From contig NZ_OZ035533.1 of NCBI RefSeq assembly GCF_964033635.1, forward strand, positions 3,658,001 through 3,722,000: a stretch of 64,000 nt of DNA, given 5' to 3'. This DNA is from Chitinophaga sp. MM2321 (lineage in GTDB: Bacteria > Bacteroidota > Bacteroidia > Chitinophagales > Chitinophagaceae). Below the pieces are notes generated by a model that was not told the origin of the DNA, did no database searches, and worked only from the letters and a program-made list of their open reading frames with translations. The translations under genes and the position numbers were made by a program. Shown in pieces: positions 25,651-34,418 of this stretch. Position 1 is the first letter of the stretch; every line of letters starts with the position of its first letter.

Positions 25651-26478
25651 ATGTCCATTATAACATTAACATCAGACATAGGAATGCAGGATTACCTGGT
25701 AGGTGCCATCAAAGGGCAGCTCTGGCAATACTGCCCGGAATGTCATGTTACGGACATCACCCACCATATCAGCCCTTTTAACTTACCACAGGCTACTTAT
25801 ATCTGTAAAAGCGCCTTCGCCTACTTTCCGCTGGGTACCTTCCACTTTGTATTGATCAACCTGTTCGACCAACGCCCCGAACACGTGCTCGTAGCGGAAC
25901 ATAATGGTCATTACATCGGCTGCGCCGATAATGGACTCCTCACGATGATCGCAGGCGGTATGCCGGAAAAAGTAGTGAAGATTCCGTTAGATAAAAATGC
26001 ACCCAAGAATACTTTTACCATCATTCAGCTGCTGGCTTCCGCTGCGCGGGAACTAAGCCGCGGCAAGGCGCTTGGTGAACTGGCGCCACTCTCTCAAAGC
26101 ATTAATGTAAAAAACAACCTGCAACCTTTGGTGGGAGATGATTTCATCGAAGGACAGATCATTCATATAGACAACTTCGAAAATGTGGTGGTCAATATCA
26201 CCCGCGACCAGTTCAATGCCCAGTGCAGGAACCGGGCCTTCAAGATCTTTTTCCGCCGTAATGAGGTGATCAGCCAGATCAGCGAAACCTATGCGGACGT
26301 TTCCGAAGGACAGAAGTTGGCGCTTTTTAACGCTGCCGGCTATCTTGAAATAGCTATCAATAAAGGAAATGCTGCCGGCCTTTTTGGCCTCCAGGGCTTC
26401 CGCCGCGATCAGCTCACCCAGCCCGCCGGCTACCAGCAACTATCCTACTACCAAACTGTAAGAATAATCTTTCAATGA
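25651..26478 (+). CDS. SAM hydroxide adenosyltransferase (DUF62 family)
   Basis: A 275-residue protein starting with ITLTSDIGMQDYLVGAIKG, the N-terminal signature of the DUF62 SAM hydrolase/halogenase family. The central PLGTFHFVLINLFD strand and C-terminal EGQIIHIDNFENVVVNI motif complete the two-domain fold. Members without the halogenase loop use water/hydroxide to split S-adenosylmethionine into adenosine and methionine, which is the likely reaction here. The 254 bases upstream have no gene. The stop codon overlaps the start of the next gene (ATGA), so the two are translationally coupled. Confidence 0.88.
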   Translation: MSIITLTSDIGMQDYLVGAIKGQLWQYCPECHVTDITHHISPFNLPQATYICKSAFAYFPLGTFHFVLINLFDQRPEHVLVAEHNGHYIGCADNGLLTMIAGGMPEKVVKIPLDKNAPKNTFTIIQLLASAARELSRGKALGELAPLSQSINVKNNLQPLVGDDFIEGQIIHIDNFENVVVNITRDQFNAQCRNRAFKIFFRRNEVISQISETYADVSEGQKLALFNAAGYLEIAINKGNAAGLFGLQGFRRDQLTQPAGYQQLSYYQTVRIIFQ

Positions 26479-26768
26479 TCAATCGACTCGTAAAAATGGA
26501 GTTTGCCCCCGACAAGGTAAATTCCTTCCGGGAGCTTTTTTCCCGGCAACAACAGCTTATCCGCCATTTTCCCGGATGCCTCCACCTGGAACTCTGGTTG
26601 CATGACGCTACCGGCCATACTTTCTTTACCTTTAGTAAATGGGAGTCCGAAGCAGCCCTGGAAGCCTACCGGAACTCAGACCTCTTCAAGGAAACCTGGG
26701 CCGCCACCAAAGTGCTTTTCAGCGCAAAACCAGCAGCATGGACGGTTACGGAAGCTGCCAGTCTTTGA
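26475..26768 (+). CDS. ABM-domain (antibiotic biosynthesis monooxygenase-like) protein
   Basis: A 97-residue protein with the dimeric ferredoxin-like ABM fold pattern: RLVKMEFAPDKVNSFRELF at the start, HLELWLHD in the middle, TFFTFSKWESEAALEAYRNSD and a final LFSAKP strand. Such small proteins include quinol monooxygenases and heme-degrading enzymes; the key residues that would separate these are not evident. It overlaps the SAM hydrolase-like gene by 4 bases, so both belong to one transcript. The function is inferred only at fold level. Confidence 0.8.
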   Translation: MINRLVKMEFAPDKVNSFRELFSRQQQLIRHFPGCLHLELWLHDATGHTFFTFSKWESEAALEAYRNSDLFKETWAATKVLFSAKPAAWTVTEAASL

Positions 26769-26934
26769 TGACCTGCCGACGTGCCAATGGATTTTAATCT
26801 CTTTTTAATCTCCGGCCCCCTCACAACAGTACACAACTACGGGTGAACGGGTATTAATTAAAGGCTTACAGCTAAAAAGATATTTACAAAAAGTTAAAAC
26901 TGTTCAGCAGATTAGCATAATTTGCTGTTTTTTA

Positions 26935-26942
26935 TATTTTTG
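26935..26942 (+). promoter_or_regulatory. -7 promoter box for the DUF2723 gene
   Basis: TATTTTTG, 20 bases before the ATG at 26963, fits the TAnnTTTG consensus. The AT-rich upstream region has no obvious -33 TTTG at the usual distance. Confidence 0.55.
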
Positions 26943-26962
26943 TCGGACCTTAAAACAACCTT

Positions 26963-29900
26963 ATGAATTTTAAAAGGACCAACAACATAGTTGGCTGGGT
27001 GATTTGCATCATTGCCTGCTCTGTTTACATTATGACGATGGAGGCTACAGGCAGCCTCTGGGACTGTGGTGAATTTATTTCAAGTGCCTATAAAGTACAG
27101 GTACCCCACCCCCCCGGAGCTCCACTGTTCGTTTTGCTCGGAAGACTCTTCAGCATGTTCCTGGAACCATCCAAAGCTGCCTTAGGTGTAAATACCATGA
27201 CAGCCCTGGCCAGCGGTTTCACCATACTGTTCCTCTTCTGGACAATCACGCACTTTGCCCGTCGTCTGATGGTAAAAGCCGGTGAAGAGATTTCCCGTGA
27301 AAAAATGATCGCTATTATGGGTGCAGGCGCCGTGGGTGCACTGGCCTATACCTTTTCTGATTCATTCTGGTTCTCCGCCGTGGAAGGTGAAGTGTATGGT
27401 ATGTCCTCCTTCTTCACCGCCATCGTATTCTGGGCCATCCTGAAATGGGAACACGAAGCCGATGAACCCTATGCTGATCGCTGGATCGTACTGATTGCAT
27501 ACCTCCTGGGCCTCTCCATTGGTGTACATCTGCTCAACCTCCTGACCATCCCGGCTATCGTAATGGTCTACTACTTCAGACGCTTTAAACCAACCGGATG
27601 GGGCACCTTCTGGGCTTTCATGATAGGCTGCGCCCTCACCGGCATGATCCAGAAATACCTGATCCAGGATACTGTAAAAGCTTCGGGATACATGGATGTT
27701 CTCTTTGTAAATAACCTCGGAATGGGTTATTTCTCAGGATTCATCTTCTACTTCCTCTTCCTGATCGTGATACTGATCATCGGTTATAAAAAACCTTCTT
27801 TCGGGTTATATGCACCACTCATCGTTATCGCTTCAGTGATCCTGGTACCTGCTTACAATGATGCCAGCGGCGGAATTGTGTTTGTAAAGATCTTGCTGGC
27901 AGCATTTTTCCTGTTGATTCCAACCATCCTGAAAACAGTAGGCGTGAGAATGGATGTGGCTAAAACGGCGCATTTCAGCCGGTTGACCATCTCCTTTGTG
28001 CTGTTCACACTCCTGGGCTACTCTACTTATATTACCACCATGGTGCGCTCTACAGCCAATCCTGCGGTAGATATGTATAATGTAGATAACCCGATTTCCC
28101 TCGTAGGTTACCTGGGACGCGAACAATATGGTGATTTCCCCCTGATCTACGGACAGGTATTTACCGCCCGCCCAACAGAATATAAAGAAGGCGGCAACAT
28201 CTACGCACGCGGACCAAAGAAATATGAAGTAGCCGGCAAAAAAATGGAACCGGTATATGCCTCACAGGATATGATGCTCTTCCCACGTGTATGGGATGCC
28301 AGCAACGACCAGGGACATGCCGATTTCTACCGCTCCTGGCTTGGATTACAAGCCAACGAAGCTCCTTCTTTTGGCGATAACATCCGGTTCTTCATGCAAT
28401 ATCAGATGAACTTCATGTACTTCCGCTACTTCATGTGGAACTTTACCGGCAAACAAAATGATACACAAGGCTACGGCAACGTAAGGGATGGTAACTGGAT
28501 TTCCGGGATCCCTTTCATCGATAATTTTATTTATGGAGATCAAGGCATGATGCCGGATAGTCTCAAGGAAAACAAGGCGCATAACACCATGTTCTTCCTG
28601 CCATTCATCCTGGGGATCATCGGTTTCTTCTTTCAATATAATAATCACCGCAAAGATACGCTCATCGTATCCCTGCTCTTCTTCTTTACAGGTATTGCCA
28701 TCGTGATGTATCTCAACCAGGCCGGTAATCAGCCACGTGAACGTGACTACGCTTATGTAGGATCTTTCTACGCCTTTGCTGTCTGGATAGGGTTAGGGGT
28801 ATTATCTATCTATAGTTATCTTAAAAAGAAAACAAAAAGCACGCTGTCTCCCATACTGGCTACCGGCCTGTGTTTATTGGCTGTTCCCGTACTCATGGCC
28901 TCACAGGAATGGGATGACCACGACCGCTCTACCAAAACCATCGCAAGAGATGTGGCCAAAGATTACCTGGAGTCCTGCCAGCCCAACGCAATCCTGTTTA
29001 CCGTAGGCGATAACGATACTTATCCGCTCTGGTATGCCCAGGAAGTGGAAGGCATCCGTACAGATATCAGGGTGATTAACCTGAGTCTCCTGGGGGTTGA
29101 CTGGTACATCGATCAGCAACGTAAGATGGTCAACAAAAGCCCGGCAATAGAAATGAGCTGGAGCGCGGAGAAATACAGGGGAGAAAACCACAACTACATC
29201 CGCTTCTTCGATCCGGGAAATATTCCGGCTGATAAATACTTTAACCTGAAAGAGATCATGAACTTCATGGGAAGCGATGATCCTAACAGCAAAGTGAATA
29301 CACAGGACGGTGGCGCTGAAAACTTCCTGCCTACCCGTCAGTTATTCATTCCAGTTAATAAAGAGGAGATCCTGAAATATGGTGTGGTGAGCGCGAAAGA
29401 CAGTGCTAAAATATTACCACAGCTGCCGATCAAAATCACGAAAAACATCCTGATGAAGAATGACCTGGCGGTGTATGATATCATTGCGACCAACAACTGG
29501 AAAAGACCTATCTACTTTACCAGTCCTACTGATCTTGGTTTGAATGAATACCTGCAAACAGACGGTCTGGCCTATCACCTGGTGCCAATGCCTAAGCCAA
29601 CAGCTACTGATCCGTTAGGAATGGATATCAACGCCAACGTAGGTGTGATGTACGATAACCTGATGCATAAGTTCGCCTTTGGCGGTGCACAAACAGCAGG
29701 CACTTACTTCGATGAGCCCAACAGGAAAATGTTGCTTTACCTGCGCCAGGCATTCACCAAACTGGGTGTAGCTATGTCCCAGGAAGGACAGAAAGATAGT
29801 GCGCTGACTGTACTGAAGTACATGGATAAAAACATAAAGGAAACTAACTTCCCTTATGCCATGACAACGCCCAACAACATGCACAACTATACTTCCCTGC

Positions 29901-30187
29901 AAACCGTATACGCCTACTACATGGCCGGCGATGCTAAAAGGGCAGATGAGCTGGGCGCTCAGATCATCAAGGACTGCGAACAACAGATCCGCTACTATAA
30001 CTCATTGCCTGCAAGCAGGATCACCAGTGATTTACAGCGCGACGGACAAACAGCTGAACAATTCATCGGCTGGTTGCAGCACATGAAAACGGACTTCGGC
30101 GAGGGAGCAAAAGCCCGCAAGGATGGAGCCCAGGACATAAATGCACTGGAAGACTCTAATAGTATTACAGTAGATTCTACTAAATAA
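26963..30187 (+). CDS. DUF2723 / GT117 protein O-mannosyltransferase-like membrane enzyme
   Basis: A 1074-residue membrane protein. The start, with GSLWDCGEFISSAYKVQ then HPPGAPLFVLLGR, is the diagnostic DUF2723 region, including the conserved Asp and Glu expected to bind the lipid-linked donor. About ten hydrophobic segments follow to residue 340, and another group at about 545-655. The C-terminal third is soluble and helical with TPR-like character. Family members are glycosyltransferases (GT117) linked to O-glycosylation of secreted proteins in Bacteroidota. It has its own promoter and ends at a long inverted repeat. Family call is secure; acceptor specificity is unknown. Confidence 0.9.
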   Translation: MNFKRTNNIVGWVICIIACSVYIMTMEATGSLWDCGEFISSAYKVQVPHPPGAPLFVLLGRLFSMFLEPSKAALGVNTMTALASGFTILFLFWTITHFARRLMVKAGEEISREKMIAIMGAGAVGALAYTFSDSFWFSAVEGEVYGMSSFFTAIVFWAILKWEHEADEPYADRWIVLIAYLLGLSIGVHLLNLLTIPAIVMVYYFRRFKPTGWGTFWAFMIGCALTGMIQKYLIQDTVKASGYMDVLFVNNLGMGYFSGFIFYFLFLIVILIIGYKKPSFGLYAPLIVIASVILVPAYNDASGGIVFVKILLAAFFLLIPTILKTVGVRMDVAKTAHFSRLTISFVLFTLLGYSTYITTMVRSTANPAVDMYNVDNPISLVGYLGREQYGDFPLIYGQVFTARPTEYKEGGNIYARGPKKYEVAGKKMEPVYASQDMMLFPRVWDASNDQGHADFYRSWLGLQANEAPSFGDNIRFFMQYQMNFMYFRYFMWNFTGKQNDTQGYGNVRDGNWISGIPFIDNFIYGDQGMMPDSLKENKAHNTMFFLPFILGIIGFFFQYNNHRKDTLIVSLLFFFTGIAIVMYLNQAGNQPRERDYAYVGSFYAFAVWIGLGVLSIYSYLKKKTKSTLSPILATGLCLLAVPVLMASQEWDDHDRSTKTIARDVAKDYLESCQPNAILFTVGDNDTYPLWYAQEVEGIRTDIRVINLSLLGVDWYIDQQRKMVNKSPAIEMSWSAEKYRGENHNYIRFFDPGNIPADKYFNLKEIMNFMGSDDPNSKVNTQDGGAENFLPTRQLFIPVNKEEILKYGVVSAKDSAKILPQLPIKITKNILMKNDLAVYDIIATNNWKRPIYFTSPTDLGLNEYLQTDGLAYHLVPMPKPTATDPLGMDINANVGVMYDNLMHKFAFGGAQTAGTYFDEPNRKMLLYLRQAFTKLGVAMSQEGQKDSALTVLKYMDKNIKETNFPYAMTTPNNMHNYTSLQTVYAYYMAGDAKRADELGAQIIKDCEQQIRYYNSLPASRITSDLQRDGQTAEQFIGWLQHMKTDFGEGAKARKDGAQDINALEDSNSITVDSTK

Positions 30188-30196
30188 AAATAAAAA

Positions 30197-30281
30197 ATTT
30201 GGGGATTTCCGGTTTATTGATTTTCAGATGTTGTTATCACTACAACAAATCTGAAAATCAATAAACCGAAAATCCCCAAAT
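30197..30281. repeat. Long inverted repeat (terminator-like) between convergent genes
   Basis: Arms 30197-30234 and 30242-30281 pair over about 38 bases with one mismatch and a 2-base bulge (arm core ggtttattgattttcagat), with a 7-base loop. It lies between convergent genes and probably ends both transcripts, though the stem is far longer than an ordinary terminator. It shares the word aaatccccaaat with the repeat at 56107-56265. Confidence 0.85.
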
Positions 30282-30299
30282 CTCTTTTAAGCCTTATTA

Positions 30300-31145
30300 T
30301 TATAAGTTACTCACCATCTGTTTCCAGTACGCTGCACTCGCTTTCACTTCAGGTACATTGTTATCCCAGTGGTATTCATATTCTGCAGAAAACAACCCTT
30401 TAAACTTCTGCGCTTTCAGCACTTCCATCACTTTACCCATCTGACTTACACCGGTACCCCATATTACATCATGGGCATCATGTGATTTCTCATTCAGGTC
30501 TTTGAAATGCAGGCTCACGATATGACCATCCAATTTACGCAGACATTCAACCGGGTCCAGTCCTGAACGTACCCAGTGACCAATATCAGCACAGGCGCCC
30601 ATCAGTTTACTTCTGCCTTTGATGGCAGCCAGTACGCTGTCAGGATGCCAGTAATGACTAGGTTTGGGGTGATCATGGATCGCCAGTTTAATGTTGTACT
30701 TGTCGCACAGCGAAGAGATCAGGTCCAGGTATTCTGCCTGTGGTTCGCTGGTAATGCTCTGAATGCCCATTCTGTTGGCAAAATCAAACAAAACCCGCCA
30801 ATCTGCTTCGGAATCAGGTACTACTACCCCAAAAGCAACCAGCACTTTGTGCTTCTTTTTAAACAGGCTTTTCACTTGTTCCTGTTTATCGGCCGACATA
30901 TGATAGTCAAATTTGCCCTCAATGCCACCGCCAATTACCTGGCCAGGGAAGGCCTCCACATACTGGATGCCGCAACTGTCCATCTTATCCAGTGCCTCCG
31001 CCAGTGTAAAGCGGTTGAAGGTCCATGCCTGTGCGCCCAGCTTCCAGCCCAATGCATCTGCCCTGGCCTGCCCATTGGCAGACGAGGCAAATAATGCAAT
31101 CGCTAACCCACCAGCCAGCATCAATGCATTTCTCAGTTTTTTCAT
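30300..31145 (-). CDS. Secreted sugar phosphate isomerase/epimerase-like TIM barrel protein
   Basis: A 281-residue protein with an N-terminal signal peptide (MKKLRNALMLAGGLAIALF then SSANGQA). The xylose-isomerase-like TIM barrel follows, with metal-binding residues at strand ends: EAFPG, SEPQ, IHDHPKP, ADIGHW, HFKDLN and SAEYEYH. In Bacteroidota these proteins travel with Gfo/Idh oxidoreductases and DUF1080 hydrolases that process 3-keto sugars; here those genes lie at 34419 and 35767. It is likely periplasmic. Start 31145 is chosen because the signal peptide begins there; the longer frame to 31256 translates repeat DNA (SSPFGGGWEG). Confidence 0.87.
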   Translation of the reverse strand: MKKLRNALMLAGGLAIALFASSANGQARADALGWKLGAQAWTFNRFTLAEALDKMDSCGIQYVEAFPGQVIGGGIEGKFDYHMSADKQEQVKSLFKKKHKVLVAFGVVVPDSEADWRVLFDFANRMGIQSITSEPQAEYLDLISSLCDKYNIKLAIHDHPKPSHYWHPDSVLAAIKGRSKLMGACADIGHWVRSGLDPVECLRKLDGHIVSLHFKDLNEKSHDAHDVIWGTGVSQMGKVMEVLKAQKFKGLFSAEYEYHWDNNVPEVKASAAYWKQMVSNL

Positions 31146-31211
31146 ATAGATATTTTTTTGATGGTTGAAAGTAATTCCTTCCGGGGGAAAATGCAACAAG
31201 AAAAATATGTT

Positions 31212-31522
31212 GGCCCCCTCCCAACCTCCCCCGAAGGGGGAGGAGAAAGGAGACAAGGGCTTTTTTTTGTTTTTGAGGTGGCTATCTAATGCAGGTAGAT
31301 AATATTATTATGTCATCATTATTATGTCATCATTATTATGTCATCTGGCCTCATAAGGTACTTCCGTATTATCCAAAAAATGGTGGTAAATCAAAGGTCA
31401 AAATAAGCCCACCTTTCCTTTCTCCTCGGTGCTTAATTCGTCTGGTACCGTCAAGCTCTCCAGGTCAAAATAAGCCCTCGTCTCCTTTCTCCTCCCCCTT
31501 CGGGGGAGGTTGGGAGGGGGCC
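31212..31522. repeat. Palindrome-ended repeat element, copy 1 (MITE-like)
   Basis: Arms of 49 bases at 31212-31260 and 31474-31522 are complementary with one mismatch, each containing a nested ctcccccgaagggggag hairpin. The interior is homologous to the reverse complement of the element at 47083-47310 (shared words: aggtggctatctaat, gtagataatatta, cataaggtact, cgtattatcc). Copy 1 has three tandem 14-bp units attattatgtcatc (31304-31345). It also has a partial arm duplication, marked by the 15-base direct repeat ggtcaaaataagccc at 31396-31410 and 31463-31477. No transposase is inside. It sits between divergent genes. Confidence 0.88.
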
Positions 31523-31585
31523 CCAAATTTTCATTATCGCGTCAATAACCCAAAGAATCCGTAATTTTAGTGCAGAACTTGTGCT

Positions 31586-32680
31586 ATGAGAGGTATAACT
31601 TTTTCCCGGTTCAATCCGGACGAAAACAATAAACCGCCCTTCCGGAAACTATTGGATCTTTTCACCCAACTCCTTACCTACACCAGCGGAGATGTTTCAG
31701 AGGCCCTGCAATGGCTCACAGAGCTGGACAAGGAATTTGGACTCACCAATGGCGATTATGGTATCGGCGATTTCATCCAGGAGCTGAAAGATAAAGGCTA
31801 CCTGCGCGAAAACGAAGAAAACGGTGCGATAGAAATCACGTCCAAAACGGAGCAAACAATCCGTAAAAGCGCGCTGGAAGAGATTTTCGGCAAACTGAAG
31901 AAATCCACTACTGGGAATCATAATATCCGCAAATCAGGTATTGGTGACGAACTCAACGCAGAAACGCGTCCCTTCGAATTTGGCGATGGCGTGGATCAGT
32001 TGGATATCACCGCTTCTATCCGCAATGCGCAGATCAATCACGGGATCGATAGCTTTTCTATCAGTCAGGACGACCTGGAAGTAAAGGAAACGGATTACAA
32101 AACACAAACTTCCACTGCCCTGATGATAGATATTTCCCATTCTATGATTTTATATGGGGAAGACAGGATTACGCCCGCCAAAAAGGTGGCAATGGCCCTC
32201 AGTGAGCTGATCATCACCAGGTATCCTAAAGATACCCTGGATATCATTGTATTCGGTAACGACGCCTGGCAGATAGAGATTAAAGACCTTCCTTATTTAC
32301 AGGTGGGACCGTATCATACCAATACCGTTGCCGGGCTGGAACTCGCCATGGATATCCTCCGCCGGAGGCGTAATCCAAACAAACAGATCTTTATGATCAC
32401 CGATGGTAAGCCTACCTGCCTGAAAATCGGGAAGGAATATTATAAAAACAGCTTCGGCCTGGATCGCAAGATCCTGAACCGCACGCTTAACCTGGCTGCA
32501 CAATGTAAAAAATTAAAAATACCTATCACCACCTTCATGGTGGCCTCCGATCCTTGGCTGCAGAAGTTTGTGCAGGAATTTACTGAAACAAATAATGGTA
32601 AAGCCTTTTTCTCCGGCACAGATAAACTCGGTCAGTTCCTGTTCTATGATTTTGAAAACGGGAAAAGAAAACTATTCTAA
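31586..32680 (+). CDS. VWA domain protein
   Basis: A 364-residue protein with a C-terminal von Willebrand factor A domain (about residues 170-340). The MIDAS metal motif DISHS follows strand MID at about 178-182, and MITDGKP at about 273-279 supplies the later Asp. The N-terminal 165 residues are helical and charged. No signal peptide or membrane anchor. It lies 36 bases upstream of a MoxR/ChlI-like AAA ATPase. Such pairs act together in metal insertion or protein-complex remodelling. The exact client is unknown, and neighbouring genes do not reveal it. Confidence 0.88.
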   Translation: MRGITFSRFNPDENNKPPFRKLLDLFTQLLTYTSGDVSEALQWLTELDKEFGLTNGDYGIGDFIQELKDKGYLRENEENGAIEITSKTEQTIRKSALEEIFGKLKKSTTGNHNIRKSGIGDELNAETRPFEFGDGVDQLDITASIRNAQINHGIDSFSISQDDLEVKETDYKTQTSTALMIDISHSMILYGEDRITPAKKVAMALSELIITRYPKDTLDIIVFGNDAWQIEIKDLPYLQVGPYHTNTVAGLELAMDILRRRRNPNKQIFMITDGKPTCLKIGKEYYKNSFGLDRKILNRTLNLAAQCKKLKIPITTFMVASDPWLQKFVQEFTETNNGKAFFSGTDKLGQFLFYDFENGKRKLF

Positions 32681-32716
32681 CATTAAACACGATCATCGTA
32701 ATTGTAACTTCTTCTC

Positions 32717-34222
32717 ATGGATATTAGCATAAAAACATTCGGCGAGCTGAAAAAAAGTGGTTATAAACCTACATCGGTAAAAGAAGAGATCAGGCGTAAC
32801 CTTATCAAAAAACTGCAAAAAAAAGAAACCTCTTTCCCGGGTATCATTGGCTATGAAGATACCGTGATCCCCGATACAGAAAGAGCCTTGTTGTCAAGAC
32901 ATAATATCCTTTTCCTCGGTTTACGCGGCCAGGCCAAAACGCGCATGGCCCGTCAGATGATCGATCTGCTGGATGAATACATTCCCATAGTGGAAGGCTC
33001 GGAAGTAAACGATGATCCGTTTCATCCCCTCTCCCGCTATGCCCGCGATCTCATCGCAGAAAAAGGCGACAAAACGCCCATCAGCTGGTTGCCGGCCAGT
33101 GCGCGCTACGGCGAAAAACTGGCCACCCCCGACGTATCGGTGGCTGACCTGGTAGGCGATATCGATCCTATCAAGGCGGCAAATCTTAAACTCAGTTACG
33201 CCGATGAAAGAGTGATCCACTTCGGTATCATTCCCCGCTCTAACCGCGGCATTTTTGTGATCAACGAACTACCCGATCTGCAGGCGCGTATCCAGGTGGC
33301 GCTCTTCAATATCCTGCAGGAAGGCGATATACAGATCAGGGGTTTCAAAGTAAGGATGCCACTTGATATCCTGTTTGTCTTTACCGCTAACCCGGAAGAC
33401 TATACGAACCGCGGCGCTATTGTAACACCGCTGAAAGACAGGATAGAAAGCCAGATCATTACCCACTATCCGAAAAGCGTGGAAAACTCCCTGCTCATCA
33501 CCGAACAGGAAGCCGACATCCACGAGGAGCAGCTGGGCAAAGTACAGATTGCAGACATGGTAAAACGGCTCATTGAACAGGTGGCTTTTGAAGCCCGCAG
33601 CAGTGAGTATGTGGACAAGAAAAGTGGGGTGTCTGCCCGTCTTACCATTGCGGCCTATGAAAATGCTGTAAGTGCCGGTGAACGCCGTGCCATCATCAAT
33701 AAGGAAAAGGAAACACATGTACGCATTGCCGATTTGCAGGCTATTATACCTGCCATCACCGGTAAAATAGAGTTGGTGTACGAAGGCGAACAGGAAGGCC
33801 CCTTGCAGGTAGCGCATAACCTGCTCGATAAATCCGTGCGGACCCTCTTTGCCTCCTATTTCCCCAACCCGGATTCTTTCAAAAAGAAGAAACAGGCAGC
33901 ACCCGTAGAAAATCCCTACCGCAGTGTGATCCAGTGGTTTGATAAAGGTAATTCACTGCAACTGCTGCAAGATATCAGCGATAAACAATACGATACCGCC
34001 CTCGGCAAAGTAGAAGGGCTCAAAGAACTGGTAAAAGCCCGCTTCCCGCAGGCAGGCAACCGGGAACAATTGCTGCTGATGGAGTTCGTCCTCCACGGAC
34101 TGGCCTCCTATTCCCTCATCAGCAAAAAAGTAGCGGAAAATGAAACCCGTTTCAGCGACTTGTTGGGAACCATGATGAATTTCAGTATGGGTAGCGAAGA
34201 AGAGCCTGACGACGAGCTATAA
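32717..34222 (+). CDS. MoxR/magnesium-chelatase-like AAA ATPase
   Basis: A 501-residue AAA ATPase. The Walker A-like loop reads GLRGQAKTRMAR near residue 68-79, with Ala in place of the usual Gly before Lys. Walker B is GIFVINELPDL at about 178-188 (Asn-Glu instead of Asp-Glu), and sensor 1 is FVFTANPEDY at about 220-229. This matches the ChlI/MoxR clade. With the adjacent VWA protein it resembles the BchI-BchD-type partnership, where ATP hydrolysis remodels a client bound by the VWA partner. The Walker deviations are shared by some relatives as far as I recall, so inactivity should not be assumed. The operon ends at the inverted repeat at 34241. Confidence 0.87.
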   Translation: MDISIKTFGELKKSGYKPTSVKEEIRRNLIKKLQKKETSFPGIIGYEDTVIPDTERALLSRHNILFLGLRGQAKTRMARQMIDLLDEYIPIVEGSEVNDDPFHPLSRYARDLIAEKGDKTPISWLPASARYGEKLATPDVSVADLVGDIDPIKAANLKLSYADERVIHFGIIPRSNRGIFVINELPDLQARIQVALFNILQEGDIQIRGFKVRMPLDILFVFTANPEDYTNRGAIVTPLKDRIESQIITHYPKSVENSLLITEQEADIHEEQLGKVQIADMVKRLIEQVAFEARSSEYVDKKSGVSARLTIAAYENAVSAGERRAIINKEKETHVRIADLQAIIPAITGKIELVYEGEQEGPLQVAHNLLDKSVRTLFASYFPNPDSFKKKKQAAPVENPYRSVIQWFDKGNSLQLLQDISDKQYDTALGKVEGLKELVKARFPQAGNREQLLLMEFVLHGLASYSLISKKVAENETRFSDLLGTMMNFSMGSEEEPDDEL

Positions 34223-34240
34223 GCGGAGCAATAAATATGA

Positions 34241-34329
34241 TTTTTGTGATTTAATTAATGGGTATAAGAATGATTGTCAATACTACACTCATTTTAACAG
34301 TTATGCCCTGATTAATTAAATCACAAAAT
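34241..34329. repeat. Inverted repeat after the VWA/AAA operon
   Basis: Arms tgtgatttaattaat (34245-34259) and attaattaaatcaca (34311-34325) are perfectly complementary and extend 3-4 bases further into T- and A-runs. The loop is 51 bases. It follows the AAA gene stop by about 20 bases and probably acts as terminator or mRNA 3' end stabiliser. Confidence 0.7.
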
Positions 34330-34418
34330 TTATATTAACCGCGAGAATCACAGTCTTTTTTCCCTATTTTGTCGCTTTAATCATTTATTTCCACGATTCC
34401 ACAAACGTTTTATATTAC

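Noticed and set aside
31289..31564. Small plus-strand frame inside the palindromic repeat
   Set aside because: It translates repeat DNA (SSPFGGGWEG) and tandem units; not a gene.
33269..33817. 182-residue minus-strand frame opposite the MoxR-like ATPase
   Set aside because: Antisense shadow of a well-supported gene; no family pattern.
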